A DNA stretch of 64,000 nucleotides, from positions 38,800,501 through 38,864,500 of the forward strand of contig CM053164.1 in NCBI GenBank assembly GCA_028571685.1. The letters run 5' to 3'. The position numbers and the translations under genes are program-made. Of the stretch, positions 22,085-35,022 are shown piece by piece. The stretch comes from Heterohyrax brucei. Lineage: Eukaryota > Chordata > Mammalia > Hyracoidea > Procaviidae. Each line of letters begins with the position of its first letter. The first letter of the stretch is position 1. The notes under the pieces are model-generated. The model did no database searches and was not told the DNA's origin. It saw only the letters and a program-made list of their open reading frames with translations.

Positions 22085-23957
22085 GTACAGAAATTATCAG
22101 TCTCATCAATATCATACACACAAAAAATTTTGGTTAAGATCATTCAAATGCAGCTGCAGCAGTATGTAGACAATGAACTGTCAAAAATTAAAGCAGGATC
22201 CAGAATAGGACATGGAATTGGGGTATCATAGCTGATACCAGAAGGATCCTGGCTGTGTCAAGGTTAGCTAGGAAACCTCATCTGTACCACCACATACTAA
22301 CATATTTTACTCCAGAATCTAACATTTTCTAGGGATAACAAAGGTCATGATTTGCATCATAGAACACACACAGCATAGATGAGGTCACCAAGGGAAACTG
22401 ATCTGCCACAGGTCACCTTTCTCCCTGGCACTTTGTGATACAAATACACATTCTTCCTGGCAGTTGTGATGCAAATACAACAATTCCTGCGGGCAGTTGT
22501 GAAGTGCCTATAGTAGCCTCAAACCCAATCAAAAACCAAGTTACTACACCTCCACCTTCCATCTATGACATCGCTCCCTGCTTTTGCCAATAAAAAGCAC
22601 CCCTAAAATCCATCCTAGGTCTTTTCCACTCATGGAGACTGACCCGTTCTGTCTGTAGAATGTACTTTCCTTTAATAAATTTTCTATCATTTGCTACTAA
22701 AAAGGACGGATCCTCATATGCCCAGTTCACCACCCTTCAGGAGACCCAACTTGCTAGCTGGATCTCCAGAACCCAAATCAGGTCACTTGGGGTCTAATCA
22801 GTTACACAACCTCAACAGCTGAAAGCAGAGAATACCAGAAAGAGGTTTATTCATGTTTTATTGACGATGCAAAGACATTCAACTACATGGACCATAACAA
22901 ATTACAGTTAACACTGCAGAGAATGATAGTTGCAGAACACTTACTGTGCTCACAGGGACCCTGTATATAGATCAAGAGGCAGTCATTCGAACAGAACATG
23001 GCAATACTACATGGTATAAAGTCAGGAGACATATGTGTCAGAGTTGTATCCTTTCATCGTAATTATTCAATCTGAACGCTGAGCAAATAATCCAAGAAGC
23101 TGGATTATATAAAGAATGTAGTATTAAGATTATAGAAAGACACATTAACAGCCTGCTTTACACAGATGACAAAACCTTGCCCACTGAAGTGAAGAGCACT
23201 TGAAGTACTTACTGATGACAATCAAAGACCACAGCCTTCAGTATGAGTAGCATCCTAATATAAAGGAAGCAAAAATACTTACAACTGGACCAATATCTCA
23301 TGATAAACAGAGAAAAGACTGAAGCTGTCAAGGATTTCACATTATTCGGATTCACAATCAACATCCATGGAAACCCAAACCAAACCAAACCCAGTGCCGC
23401 CAGTTAATTCTGACTCATGGAAACAGCAGTCAAGAAATCAAAAGAAGCATTGTTTATCAGACAACTTTGTTGCAAAAGACCTCTTTAAAGTGTTAAAAAG
23501 CAAAGATGTCACCTTGAGGATTAAAGTGTGCCTAACCCAAGCCAAGGGTTTCATGTGCATGTGAAAGTCAGACAAGAATAAGGAAGATGGAAGAAGAACT
23601 GATAGCTTTGAATTGAGATAATAGCAAAGAATACTAAATATACCATTAACTACCAAAAGAACGAACAAATCTGTCTTGGAAGAAGTACAATTAGAATGCT
23701 CCTTAGAAAACAAGGACAGCAAGACTGCCTCTCATATACTTTGGACATGTTATCAGGAGAGATCAGTCTCTGGAGAAGGACATATGGTAGGTAAAGAAGA
23801 GGGTCACTGAAAAAGAGGAAGACCGTCTACAAGACAGACTGGCACACTAATTCAAATCTTGGAGACAGGACTGGGCACTGCTTTGTTCTGTTGTAGACAG
23901 GGTCGCTATGAGTCAGAATCAACTTGACAGCACCTTACAACAACAACAATTTTAAAA
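22085..23957 (+). mobile_element. RTE LINE (BovB-like), 5'-truncated, inserted in L1
   Basis: GATCATTCAAATGCAGCTGC (22138-22157) and AGACAATGAACTGTCAAA correspond to the RT-domain stretch QLQQYVDNELSK. TATAGATCAAGAGGCAGTCA at 22965-22984 and ACACAGATGACAAAACCTTG at 23160-23179 (YTDDKTL, the catalytic YADD-type motif with T for A) follow. The 3' end CACCTTACAACAACAACAAT is at about 23931-23950. Coding frames are broken by several stops. It carries a solo LTR and a short AfroSINE fragment near 23370-23413. Confidence 0.8.
22256..22817 (+). mobile_element. Solo LTR fossil, class I (gammaretrovirus-like)
   Basis: It begins TGTCAAGGTTAGC and ends CCTCAACA, with the 4-bp duplication GCTG at 22252-22255 and 22818-22821. 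This is the pattern of class I endogenous retroviruses. The LTR contains AATAAAAAGCACCCC near 22591 and a later TTTAATAAATTTTC. It is non-coding and 562 bp long. The host RTE sequence resumes without a gap after it. Confidence 0.75.
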
Positions 23958-24740
23958 AGTAAGGAAGTAAATAAATGTTGGAGAGGTTGTGGAGAGACTG
24001 GAACTCTTATACATCGCTGTGGAAGCATAAAAATAGTACAACTACCAAAGGAAACAGTATGGCACTTCCTTAAAAAGCTAAAACACCATAGGACACCATA
24101 ATCCCACTCCTAAGTGTATACTCTAAAACATTAGAGCCGTTACACAAAAAGACATATGCACACCCATGTTCACTACAGCATTACTCCCAACAGCAAGAAG
24201 ATGCAAACAACCTAAACGTCTGTCAGCAAATGAACTGATTAACAAAATGTGATACATGCACACAATGGAATATTATGCAACAATAAATAACGATGAATTC
24301 ACAAAACATCTCATAACATGGATGGAGGTCATTATGCTGAGTGAAGTAACTCAATCACAGAAGGACAAATATCATATGAGACTACTATTATAAAAAAAAC
24401 AAGAGAAGATTTACACATAGAAAACTATTTATTTGACAGTTAACAGAATTAGGAGGAGTAAGAACAGAAAATTACCAAATAGATAAAAGACCTGTTAACA
24501 GTGGTCAACGGAAAGACAATATACAGCACTGGGGGAGTCATCAAAACATAAGCAAGGCACAGAAGGACACTGCAAAGAGCACAAGAACAAAGGGCAACAA
24601 CAGTCATTACTATAACACAGACAATGCTGCTGCAACAGTATTAATACTAATTTACACAGGGATACTTAGGTAGCTAGGTATGCCAAGAGATGTGTAAGGG
24701 TACAATGACACATAGCCACTTGCAGATACAAGATTTTTGG

Positions 24741-24935
24741 GGAGAACCCTGATGGTGCAGTGGTTAAGTGCTCAGCTACTAACTGAAACGTCGGTGGTTC
24801 GAACACAAAAAGATGTGGCTGTCTGTTTCTGTAAAGATTACAGCCTTGGACAACTAAGGGCAGCTATACTGTATCCTATAAGGTCACTATGAGTTGGAAT
24901 CAATTCGACGGCAATTGGTAGTTTTTTTTTAATGT
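24741..24935 (+). mobile_element. AfroSINE, long form
   Basis: It starts GGAGAACCCTGATGGTGCAG. GGTGGTTCGAACAC keeps a B-box core, and AAGATTACAGCCTTGG is the long-form segment. CGACGGCAATTGG plus a T run ends it. It lies in the L1 3' UTR. Confidence 0.85.
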
Positions 24936-25805
24936 TTTCTCATACAGAACTGTAGATGCTTATACAATACCATAAACAATAGAGACCCAGGGGTACAATC
25001 TGGGCAACTTCTTAGACATAACTAGACATTTAACAGGATAATATTTCTACACTTGAAGGCAAACAACCATTGATTCAAGGGATACCCATGTCAGTTGGCA
25101 CATGAGTCACAAGGCCAAGTTCTACTTCCTACTTTGGTGAGTAGCATCTGGTGTCTTAAGAGCTTATATGCTGCAATCTAAGGCACAACAGTTGGTCTTC
25201 TCTCAACCAGAGTGACGAAAACTAGACTCAAGGGGGCAGTTAGTGAAAGAGGACTAATGGACCACATCAGCCTACAAGACTCCAAGACCAAAAGAACTAG
25301 AAGGTGCCCAGTTACCAGTGCCAACAGCTCTAACTTGGATCACAGAAGAGGGTCCCAGACAGAGTGGGTAAAAAATTATAGAACAAAAACTCAAATTCAC
25401 AAAACAGACCAGACTTGCTGGTCTGACAGAGATTAGAAGAATCCCTGAGACTACGGCCCTAAAACACCCTTCTGAACCACAACTGAAGCCATTTCTGGAG
25501 ACCACTTTTAGCCAAACTACAGACAGACCCATAAGATAAACAGTAACACCCAAGAGAAATACGGTCCTTAGAACAATCAATTACGTGAGATCAAAGGGGC
25601 AATACGAACCAGAAGCAAAGATAGGAAGGAGTACAAAATCAGAAGAAAACAAAACAGAGAACCTAGGATAGAAAGGAGGAGAGTGTTGACACACTGTGGG
25701 GAATGAAATCACTGTCATGGACCACTTTATGTACAAACTATCTAATAGGAAACTAATTTTATCTGTAAACTTTCATCTAATGCACAATAAAAAAAAAATT
25801 AGAAA

Positions 25806-27110
25806 AAAAACAAAATAACAGCCTAAGTGGAAACAGCCTAATTAAAATGACTTTAGTTAAGTAAATTATGGTATTTTGTGTAACTTTAAAAAGTGTTATT
25901 GTCATGGGTATTATCGCTAACAACATTCTTTAACAAATAAATCTATATATGTATATATTTCTTTCAGTTATCTACACCTCAAAAAGATATTTCCCACTCT
26001 TTACATGTTAAAAAGAAAAACTGTTATTTCAATAGATGTCCAAAAGAATCCTCAAGGAAATTAAACACCCCAAAAAATGCAAACCAAGAACAGAAGAGAA
26101 CATTCTTAAATTGACAGAGGACAGAAACCAGAAACCTTAAGCAAGCATCGCACCTAAAAGTGAAACACTGGAAGCATTCCTATCCAGGAAAAAGATTTAA
26201 ATGTCCATTATTATCACTGCTATTCAACTTCTGCACTGGAAGGCCTAAGTCACACTATAACAAAGAAAACAAAACAAGTGGGGTAAACTTTAGAAAGGAG
26301 TCTGGTCAATTTTATCTTCTAAACAAAATAGCCTAGTATGCAGACAATTTGATGCATCCCTTCTGCTACCATCACACAATATAAAATACCAACCAAGAAA
26401 AACCATTTTTTTAAGAGATAACAAAGCTCAAAAGAAGATCAATCTCTGTTTTTATCAGAAACACAACAAATGCACTAAGTTTTGAACAGATGTACAAAGT
26501 TTTCAGCAGGACTGAAGCTATGGGCTTGCTGGACTACTCGCAAAGAATGAGGTGTGTGACTTCTGCAGGGCAAGAAAAACAGCAAAGGTGGTGGAGGAAC
26601 AAGAGATACCTGAGACAAACTCACTGCTTGAAGCCAGGGAGCAGACTGGAACTGAAAAGCAGCTCAAAAATGCTACTGCCAGTCCCAGCCTAGAACTACA
26701 GCAACTGTGCTCCAGGCTTTAAGGGAGGCTGGAGGCCAAGAGCCTCCTGCCCAGAAACCAGACAAAGACATTCACATATTCTGCAAGCGGATATAAAGTA
26801 ACCTCAACTGTCCCCAAATGTAGGCTCTGGGAACCACCACTACCATATCTGAGTCTAGACTGCAGCCCAACTACAGTATTATACCACACTATGAAGGTTA
26901 AGGATAATGATAAGAGAAGGAAAACAAAATCAAAACATTCACTTAAAATGAGCCTGTAAATCAAAACTCCAAAACATGGAGATACAGAACATTAAAAAAG
27001 ACTGCTAACAAAAGCAACAATTGGAATATGAGTTCACTCCATCTAAGGTTTAATTTGCAACAATTTGAGAAAGACTTAACATGTACATTTATGGTGCGTG
27101 GACATAAATT
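25806..27110. other. Mostly degraded sequence; possible old L1 ORF2 at 26050-26450
   Basis: The part 26150-26260 resembles L1 RT text (GTCCATTATTATCACTGCTA, then TTCAACTTCTGCACTGGAAG), and 26335-26350 a CAGACAATTTGATGC variant of the YADD region. The remaining sequence, including 26460-26960, shows no recognised element and no host exon. Confidence 0.4.
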
Positions 27111-28311
27111 TCATAAATTATTGGGGAGATAAAATGGTACAGTTTGGTAGACAATCTGGCAGTTTCTTACAAAGCTGAACATAGGCCTACCTGATAATTC
27201 CACAACCACAAATTCAGCAATCATGCTCCTAGGTATTCACCCAAATGAGTTGAAAACATGTCCACACAAAAACTTTCACATGAATGGTTATAGCAGTTTT
27301 ATTCATAACTGCCAAAACCTGGAGGCAACCAAGATGTCCTTCAACTGATGCATTAATAAACTGTGGTTTACCCCTACAGTAGTCTATCCATACAGTCAGC
27401 CATAAGAAGAAACGAGCAACTAAGCCATGAAAAGACCTAAGAATCTTAAATGCATGTTGCTTAGTGAAAATCATTTTAAAAGGTTACACAGCATGATTCC
27501 AACTACCTGACATCCTGGAAAAGGTACACTATAGAGACAGTAAAAAAACATCAGTGGCTGCTAGTTCTGCGGGAACCGGGAGGGATGAACGCACAGAACA
27601 CAGGGCATCTGCAGGGCACTGAAACTACTCTGTGTGCCATTGTAACAGTGGATGGACACAACAATAAGCACTTGTTAAAACCCATATAGGATTGTTATAG
27701 TCCAAAGAGTAAACCCTAACATAAACTATGGTGTCCAATTAACAATAACGTATCAGTATTGATTCATTAATTATAACAAGTCTAACACAGGAATGCAAAA
27801 TGTTGATAACAGGAGAAACACCGCAGGGAGGAGGGGAGCATATGAGAACTCTGTACTTTCTGCACAGTTTTTCTGTACACCGAATACTGCTCCATAAATA
27901 GTCTATTATTAGAAAAATTACCAGCCCCAAAAAAGTCTCAAATCAAAAAACAGACTGAAATAAAACAAAAGCAGGTAGAAGTAGAAAAGAAATGAGACAG
28001 AGGCTTAGGAAAGGAAAATCTCACTTGCTGAAGTAAAAATTACATGAGATACCACCTCAGTTCCATCAGAATGGCAATTAAAAAAAAGTTACAGATGTTG
28101 ACAAAGTTGTAGATTAACTGGAATCCTCATCCATAACTAGTGGGAATATAAAGTAGTAGAGCCACTACTGAACAATTTAGCAATTCCTCAAAAACTCAGA
28201 CAAAAAATTAAAATATATATGACCCAGCAATTGCAATTTTTAATACATATCAGAAGTAAAAGCCAGAAAACAAGAACACTACAACAACATTCACTGCCAT
28301 ACTACTCACAA
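27111..28311 (+). mobile_element. Old L1 3' end relics
   Basis: TGCCAAAACCTGGAGGCAAC (27310-27329) and AAACTGTGGTTTACCC are the C-terminal end of an old L1 ORF2. AAATGTTGATAACAGGAGAA at 27800-27819 belongs to its 3' end. A second fragment at 28045-28270 starts TGAGATACCACCTCAGTTCC. No sense frame persists. Confidence 0.6.
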
Positions 28312-30480
28312 CAGCCACAACAGTTCCAACTCATAGCAACCTGTGTACAACAGAATGGTACACTATGAAATCCTCACAATCATTGCTATTTTTTAAGCCA
28401 TTGCTGAGCCACTGTATGAATCCATCTCCTTGAGGGTCTTCCTGTTATTCACTATCTACTTTACCAAGCATGATGCCCTTCTCTGGGGACCTGGTCCCTC
28501 CTGACACCATGTCCAAAGTATGCGAGGCAGAGTCTCACCATCATCACTTCTAAGTAATATTCTGGCTGGACATCTTCCAAGACTGATTTGTTCATTGTTC
28601 TGGTATATGGTATATTCAATATTCTCCTCCAACACATTAATTCAAAGGCATCAATTCTTCCTCAGTCTTCCTTATTGATCGTCCAGCTTTGTCATGCATA
28701 TAAGGTGACTGAAAATACCACAGCTTGTGTCAGGTGCACCTTAGATCTCAAACGGACATCTCCTTTCTAACACTTTAAAGAGCTCTTTTGCAGCAAATTT
28801 ACTCAACGCATATGTCTTGATTTCTTAACTACAGCTTTCATGAGGGCTGATTACGGATCCAAGTAAAATGAAGCCTTTCATCTCATTCAACATCTACTCC
28901 ACTTATCATGATGTTGCTTGTTGGTCCAGTCGTCAGGTATTTTTTTTCTGTATGTTAAGATGTAATCTATACTGAAGGCTATATTTCTGTTTTGTTTAGG
29001 GTATGTGTATATATATGTTTTAAAGGTAAGTTTACAATTTGGGTCAGCTTCTCATATGAAGGCTGTAGTCTGTGATCTTCATCAGTGAGTGCTTCAAGTC
29101 CTTTATCAATCACTTTTAGTTAAGCAAGGCTATCTCATCTGCATCTTCAAGGATATTAATGAGTCTCCAATCCTAATGCCAAGATCTTCTTCTTATAGTC
29201 TGCCTTCATGAATTATCTGCTTAGGATACAGATTAATTATGATGAAAGGGTACAACTCTGATGCATCCCTTTCTGATTTCAAAACACTAAGTATCCACTT
29301 TAAAACAACCGCCTTTTGATCTATGTACAGGTTCTGCATGAGCACAATTAAGTATTCTGAAATTCCCATTCTTTACAATGTTAATCTATAAATTTTTATG
29401 ATCTACTGAGGTGAATGCCTTTGCACAGTCAATACAGATAGGTAAATATTTTTGAATATTCTCTGCTTTCAGCCAGGATTCATCTGATATAAGCATTGAT
29501 GATCTCTCATTTCACATCCACTTCCAAATCTGGCTTGAGTTTCTGGCAGTTCCTCGTCAATGTACTGCTTCAGCCACTTTTGAATGATTTTCAGCAAAAT
29601 TTTACTTGCATGTGATATTAATGATAATGTTTGATAATTTCTGCATCTTGTTGGATCATCTTTCTTCAGAATGGTACAAATCTAGATCTCTTCTACTAGG
29701 TTGGCCAGGTAGCTGTTTTCCAAATTTCTTGGCACATAAGTACCTCGAGCATGGCATCTGTTTGTTGAAACACTTTCATTGGTATTCTACTAATTCCTAG
29801 AGGCTTGTATTTTGTCAATGCCATCAGTACAGCTTGGACTCCTTTCAGTGCCATCAGTTCTTAATCATGCGCTACCTCTTGAAATGACTGAATGTAAACG
29901 AATTCTTTTTGGTACAATGATTCTGTGTATTCCTTCCATCTTCTTTTGATGCTTCCTGCATGATTCAATAGCTTGCCCATAGCATTCTTCAATATTCCAA
30001 CTCAAGGCCTGAATTTTTTCTTCAGTTCTTTCAGTCTGAGAAATGCCAACTATGTTCTTTCCTTTCAGTTTTCTAACTCCAGGTCTTTGCACATTTCAGT
30101 ATAACACTTTGTCTTCTTGAGCTGCCCTTTGAAATCTTCTGCTCAGCTCTTTTACACAATTATTTCTTCTATTCACTTTAGTTATTCTATGTTCAAGAGC
30201 AAATTTTCAAGTCTTTTAACACCCATTTTAGTATTTTCTATTTTTCCTGTCTTTTGAATGACTTTTTGCTTTCTTCATGTTTGATTCTTTGATATCATCC
30301 CACAATGCATCTGATCTTCAATCATTAGTGTCCGTGAGTCAAATCTGTTTTAGAGATGGTTTCTAAGTTCAGATAAAATACACTCAAGGTTGTAGTTTGG
30401 TTCTCATGCATTTGTTTTAATTTAGCTTCACTTGAACTTGCTTATAACTAACTCATACCCAAACACATCACACTAAAACT
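28312..30480 (-). mobile_element. RTE LINE (BovB-like), about two-thirds length
   Basis: The 3' tail (complement of AACTGTTGTGGCTGTTGTG) lies at the left end, near 28312-28330. The body follows the RTE in reverse, including the RT region (antisense TCTGGCAGTTCCTCGTCAAT at 29542-29561) and the linker upstream of RT near 29930-30110. The upstream endonuclease region is absent, so the copy is 5'-truncated. Frames are broken throughout. A small AT-rich insertion sits near 28995-29060. Confidence 0.8.
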
Positions 30481-31748
30481 ATAAAACATCACTAATAAAG
30501 TTTAGAAGTTACTAGAGATAAAAGACTAGTTATTTACAAATAACAAGTAGACCAAGAGCAGACTCTTCAATAACGGGAACAAAAAAGCCAGATCATAAAA
30601 CAGAATTTTCAAAGTATTGAAGCAAAATAACTTGAATTTAGAATTTTATAAATATTAACATCAAAGAATATAAACTTTAAAGGGAAAAGGTGGAGTCAAG
30701 ATAGCAGACTAAGCACACATCTCCCTAAATCCCTCTGGAAACCAAGACTTGAACTGATAATGGAACAGAGACTTCTGGTCACCTAGTGAGCCCCAGGACA
30801 CGTGACTGGGCTGTTAATTCGGACTTCTTACCACTGAACGAAAAACCTCCTCTCTTACACTGACTCCTGCTCCTGCCTAGTCCTGGCTCTCAAGGACTGA
30901 AGGGAGCTCACTATTTTGACTTTTTTTCCTCTGTCTTGGCCAGAGGGCAGAGCTGGGTCTTGCCTAGTGGCTACTCTAAGACGCACTGCTGGTAGGATAG
31001 GCAAGCGAAATTGCCATATTTTGAAAGCCAGGCTTAGGACTCTGTGCATCTCACCACTTTAGGCCTGTCTTTCTGCCTCTGCCACAGTGTAGTTTGTACA
31101 AAAGTGGCAGAGCCCTTACAGGTGAAACCAACTTGGATACGGCGATTTTAGCTGGACCTAATTCTTAGCCTGGGAGCCAGCACCTGCCCACAGGAGAGCA
31201 CTTTTCCAAAAGAAAAGCCGTAGTTTGCACAGTGTTGCCTACGGCTGGCACCCAGCAACAGATGCTGAGTACTCACTGGATGTCAGCACCTCTGGCCCCT
31301 CTTTACACATACCACATGGCAGTGGGTACCAAAGCGGTGGTGATTTTGTGCAGGGCAGCATCATAGATACAGTGGCCACAGCTGGACCTAAATCTTAGCA
31401 TGGGAGCCAGCATCTGCCCACAGGTGAGCGCTTTCCTGCCAGAAAAGCAGTAGTTTACACAGTGTCATCTACAGCTGGAGCCTGTCAGCAGAGGCCAACA
31501 GGGCAGTAGCACTGCTGTATTTTGAACTAGTTTACATCATCTGGGGTTGGATATAGAGGTGCTTACTTTGCCAGCTGGGAAGAAGGACCTCCACATCTGA
31601 AAACCTAACTGACTTGGGAAGTGGTCAAATACCTTTAATTTTTCATTTCAAGAAGTCCTAGAGAAACATCTGCAGTCCATCCTCACAGTATCTCTCCCAG
31701 CCTTTACTGACTCACATGAAGCCCAGAAAGCAACAGACCCTTGAGAGA

Positions 31749-34440
31749 ATGGTAAACAAGAAATCACCCATGGCTTCAAAAGGCCCCCAAATGAAACAAC
31801 CAAGAAGTTTTCCAGACAAAGAAACTTTTCTGAAATTACGGAAAGTGAATACAAAAGGATTATACACACAGCCCTTCTAGACTTTATACAAAATGCAGCA
31901 GAGCAAAATGAAAAATTTTAAGCAACCTGTTAAATCTGATGGATCACCAGTACTCTGAAATCCAACATATCAAGAACAAAATCAAAAACCAACTCAAACT
32001 GGATCAAAGACCTAAATATCAAATGTAAAACAATAAAGCTGGTCCAAGAAAAAGTAGGAACAACAATGGAAGCTTTCATACACAACACAGACAGACTTCA
32101 AAATCTGTCAAACAAACCACACAACAGAAGAGAAAATAGATAAATGGGAAGTATAAAGAATCAAACACATTTGCTCATCCAAAGACTTTATTAATAGAAT
32201 TAAAAGGCAATCTACAGAATGGGAAAAAAATTTGCAACTCTGTGTCAGACCGACGACTGATCTCCAGAATCTATAAGGTACTACAAAATATCAATAAGAA
32301 GATAAATCATCCAATTAAGCAATGAGCAAAGAAGATGGACAGACGTTTCTCTAAAGAGGAGATCCAGGCAGCCAAAAAATGCATGCAGACATGCTCACGA
32401 TCTTTAGTTATTAAAGAAATTCAAATCAAAACTAACATGAGATATCCTCTCACCCCAACAAGGCTGGCCATGATCCAAAAAACACAAGACAACAAATGCT
32501 GGAGAGGCTCTGGAGAAAGTGGAACTCTCCTACACTGTTGATGGGGTTGCAAAATGGCCCAACCTCTCTGGAAATTAATCTGGTACTTCCTTAAAAAAAT
32601 GGATACAGATATACCATTTGACCAAGTAATTCCACTACTTGGAATACATCCTACAGAATCAAAGCCATTCACACCAACAGATGCATGCACAAGAATGTTT
32701 ATCACAGCACAGTCCACAATAGCAAAACATGGAATCAACCCAGATGCCCAACAACAGAGGAATGGATGGGTAAACTATGGTATATATACTCAGTGGAACA
32801 CTATGCAATGATAAAGAACAATGATGATTCCAGCAAACATCTCATAACCTAGTTTCAACTGGAAGACATTATATTGAGTGAAAGTAGTCTGTGACAGAAG
32901 GGCAGATACTGTATGAGAAGCCTATGATAAGAACTCAAAAACAGACTTATGTGTAGAAGACAAGACTCTTTGAGGGGTGCAAGGGAGGGGAGAGCAGGAG
33001 AGTGGGGGGGTTAGTTTAGATACGTGGTAGAAATTTGGTTGGTGAAATCGGTGACAGCACACATTGGAAACAAGAACAATATTAAGTAGACTTCAACATC
33101 ACTTGAGTACTCCTTCCATGTTAACCCAATAATACAAGGACAGAGTAGTTGGGGTTGGGGGGCAGAGGACCATGCTCTTAAGTGAAATCAAGGTGAATTG
33201 GCACAACTACCATTTTGCTAAGTGGGCTCTCTGCATCCCACATCGGTGAGTGGCGTCTGGGGTCTTAAAAGCTGCCAAGCTACCATCTGAGGGCACAGCA
33301 AACGGTCCCAACTCAGCAGGAGCGGATGCTCACCGAGGACCAAAATGACAACCCAGAAGACAGACAGACCCACATGAGAGGGTGCCTACCTAGACTTGGG
33401 ACCGGACGAACTGGATGGTGGCCGGCCACCACCCGTGATAGCCACAATGGAGCTTATGAAGTTCAGTCTCACAGGCAACACAAGAATAAAAAGGGGTGCA
33501 CCCTCAGATCTCCACTAAAAGACCGCAATTGACGATACAGGGGCTTTGCGTTTCCTTTGGGAGCATGGCCCCTGGCCCTGATGCTGCCCATGCCCATGGA
33601 TCATAATGAAGGTCCACTCTTCCGACAGCAAGGGAATGGACCTGGCGATTCACAGTGACTATATACTGGGTGCACTTTACGTTTTTATGCATCTATAGGA
33701 TATCATCCTGCTGAACTCTGGCTGGAGGAAGGGAAGTGAGTGGAGAGGAGGAGAAAGAAGACTGCTGGGAGGATGACACATGTATGGAGCAAAGAGGAAT
33801 AGTGTGCTATCGCCGGGCAGGGAGAGCAGTGGATGCTGCATATAGGTGGGCATGCAAATTTATATGGGAATGTACATTTCACTCAATCATAACAAAAAAA
33901 GAAAAAATCAAAGACTTAGAAACTTCAATTCAAAGCAAAGAAAACAGAATGCAACAAATGGAAAAAAGAATTTCTGACTTGGAATACAGAGCTACTGACT
34001 CCAGCATCTATGAGGAGAAATCAGAAAAAAGAAACAAAAAATGAAGAGCCATTAAGAAGCATGTGGGACTCTACTGAGGAACAACATAGACCTAACTGGA
34101 GTCCCTGAACAGGATGAGACACCTGAGAACACAGAGTATGATTGCTAAGTTGCTGACAGAAAATTTCCCAGAAATCACTAAGGAAGAGAATATAGATATC
34201 CAGGACGCATATCAAATGCCACTCAATATAGATCTCAAAAGAAAGACTCCAAGACATATTATAACCAAGCTTAACAAAATGAAACATAAGCAGAAACTCT
34301 TAAAGGCAGCAAGACTCAAAGCAAAGCTAACATTCAGAGGGAAACCCTATAGGCTTTCATCAGATTTCTCAGCACAAACCATAATGGCACAGAGACAGTG
34401 GCATGACACATTCAGAGCCTTCAAGGAGAAGAACTTCTAA
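31749..34440 (+). pseudogene. L1 ORF1 (nucleic-acid-binding protein), interrupted
   Basis: The start at 31749 gives MVNKKSPMASKGPQMKQ, followed by a stop after about 45 codons. A nested L1 then separates it from the coiled-coil part, which resumes at about 33905 (KIKDLETSIQSKENRMQQM and a following EKRISDLEYR). The C-terminal domain is open at 34114-34440. It includes RKTPRHIITKLNKMKHKQK and FRGKPYRLSSDFSAQT, matching the family motif TPRHIIIKMxxxKDKExILKAA. In live L1 this protein forms trimers that coat L1 RNA. Here the reading frame is broken by stops, a frameshift and the insertion. Confidence 0.85.
31987..33898 (+). mobile_element. 5'-truncated L1 (class A) nested in the full-length L1
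   Basis: It starts within ORF2 (ACCAACTCAAACTGGATCAA) and runs through the ORF2 C-terminus, the polypurine tract and the 3' UTR to ATCATAACAAAAAAAG. AAGAACAAAATCAAA at 31972-31986 and AAGAAAAAATCAAA at 33899-33912 form its duplication. ORF1 of the outer element resumes straight after it. It closely parallels 37868-39712, so donor and host belong to the same or sister subfamilies. Confidence 0.85.
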
Positions 34441-35022
34441 CCAAGAATTATATATACTGCAAAACTATCTTTCAAATATGAAATGAAACGAAGACATTCA
34501 CAGATAAACAGAAACTCAGATACTGTGTAGAAACCAAACCAAAGCTACAAGAAATACTGAAAGAATCTCTTGGCTTTGGCTTAGAAGAACAGAACCACTA
34601 ACTTTATATTTTAGAAGGACACATCATTCAGAATGCTACTCAGTTAGGGAAGGCTCCAAACTCAATCAAAGCTTTAATACTGAAAGAAATAATCCAGTGA
34701 TTATCATGAAAATTATGCTGCCATCCTATTAAAAAGAGAGATGTACTACAGTCATTACAGCCCTTCCATATGGAGAGGAAGTTAACAAGACTGGTAGCAA
34801 CTAAAATTGAGTTTATACATAGTTTATTAAGGGGGATCATGGGGCAGACATAAAGCACAACAAAAATGCAACATACCATATCAAGAAATGTAACACAGGA
34901 GGTCTCAACAATCACAGAACCAACCCTGAAAAAGGTAAAAAATAACTCACAACAAAGAATGTCCCAGAACAGATTAATAAGAACAACAGAGAAAACATCA
35001 ACACAAAAATACACATATCACA

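Larger units (their letters stand above)
21790..25805 (+). mobile_element. L1 relic (3' part of ORF2 and class B-like 3' UTR)
   Basis: ACACATCTGACAAGGGTCTA at 21825-21844 and the following residues are the ORF2 C-terminal region. ORF2 text resumes at about 23960 (GTTGGAGAGGTTGTGGAGAG) and passes into the 3' UTR, which ends GCACAATAAAAAAAAAATT near 25800. The ORF is heavily interrupted. An RTE fills 22085-23957 and an AfroSINE lies at 24741. Confidence 0.75.

Noticed and set aside
34640-35014. A 124-codon minus-strand frame.
   Set aside because: It is antisense to the segment between ORF1 and ORF2 of the full-length L1.
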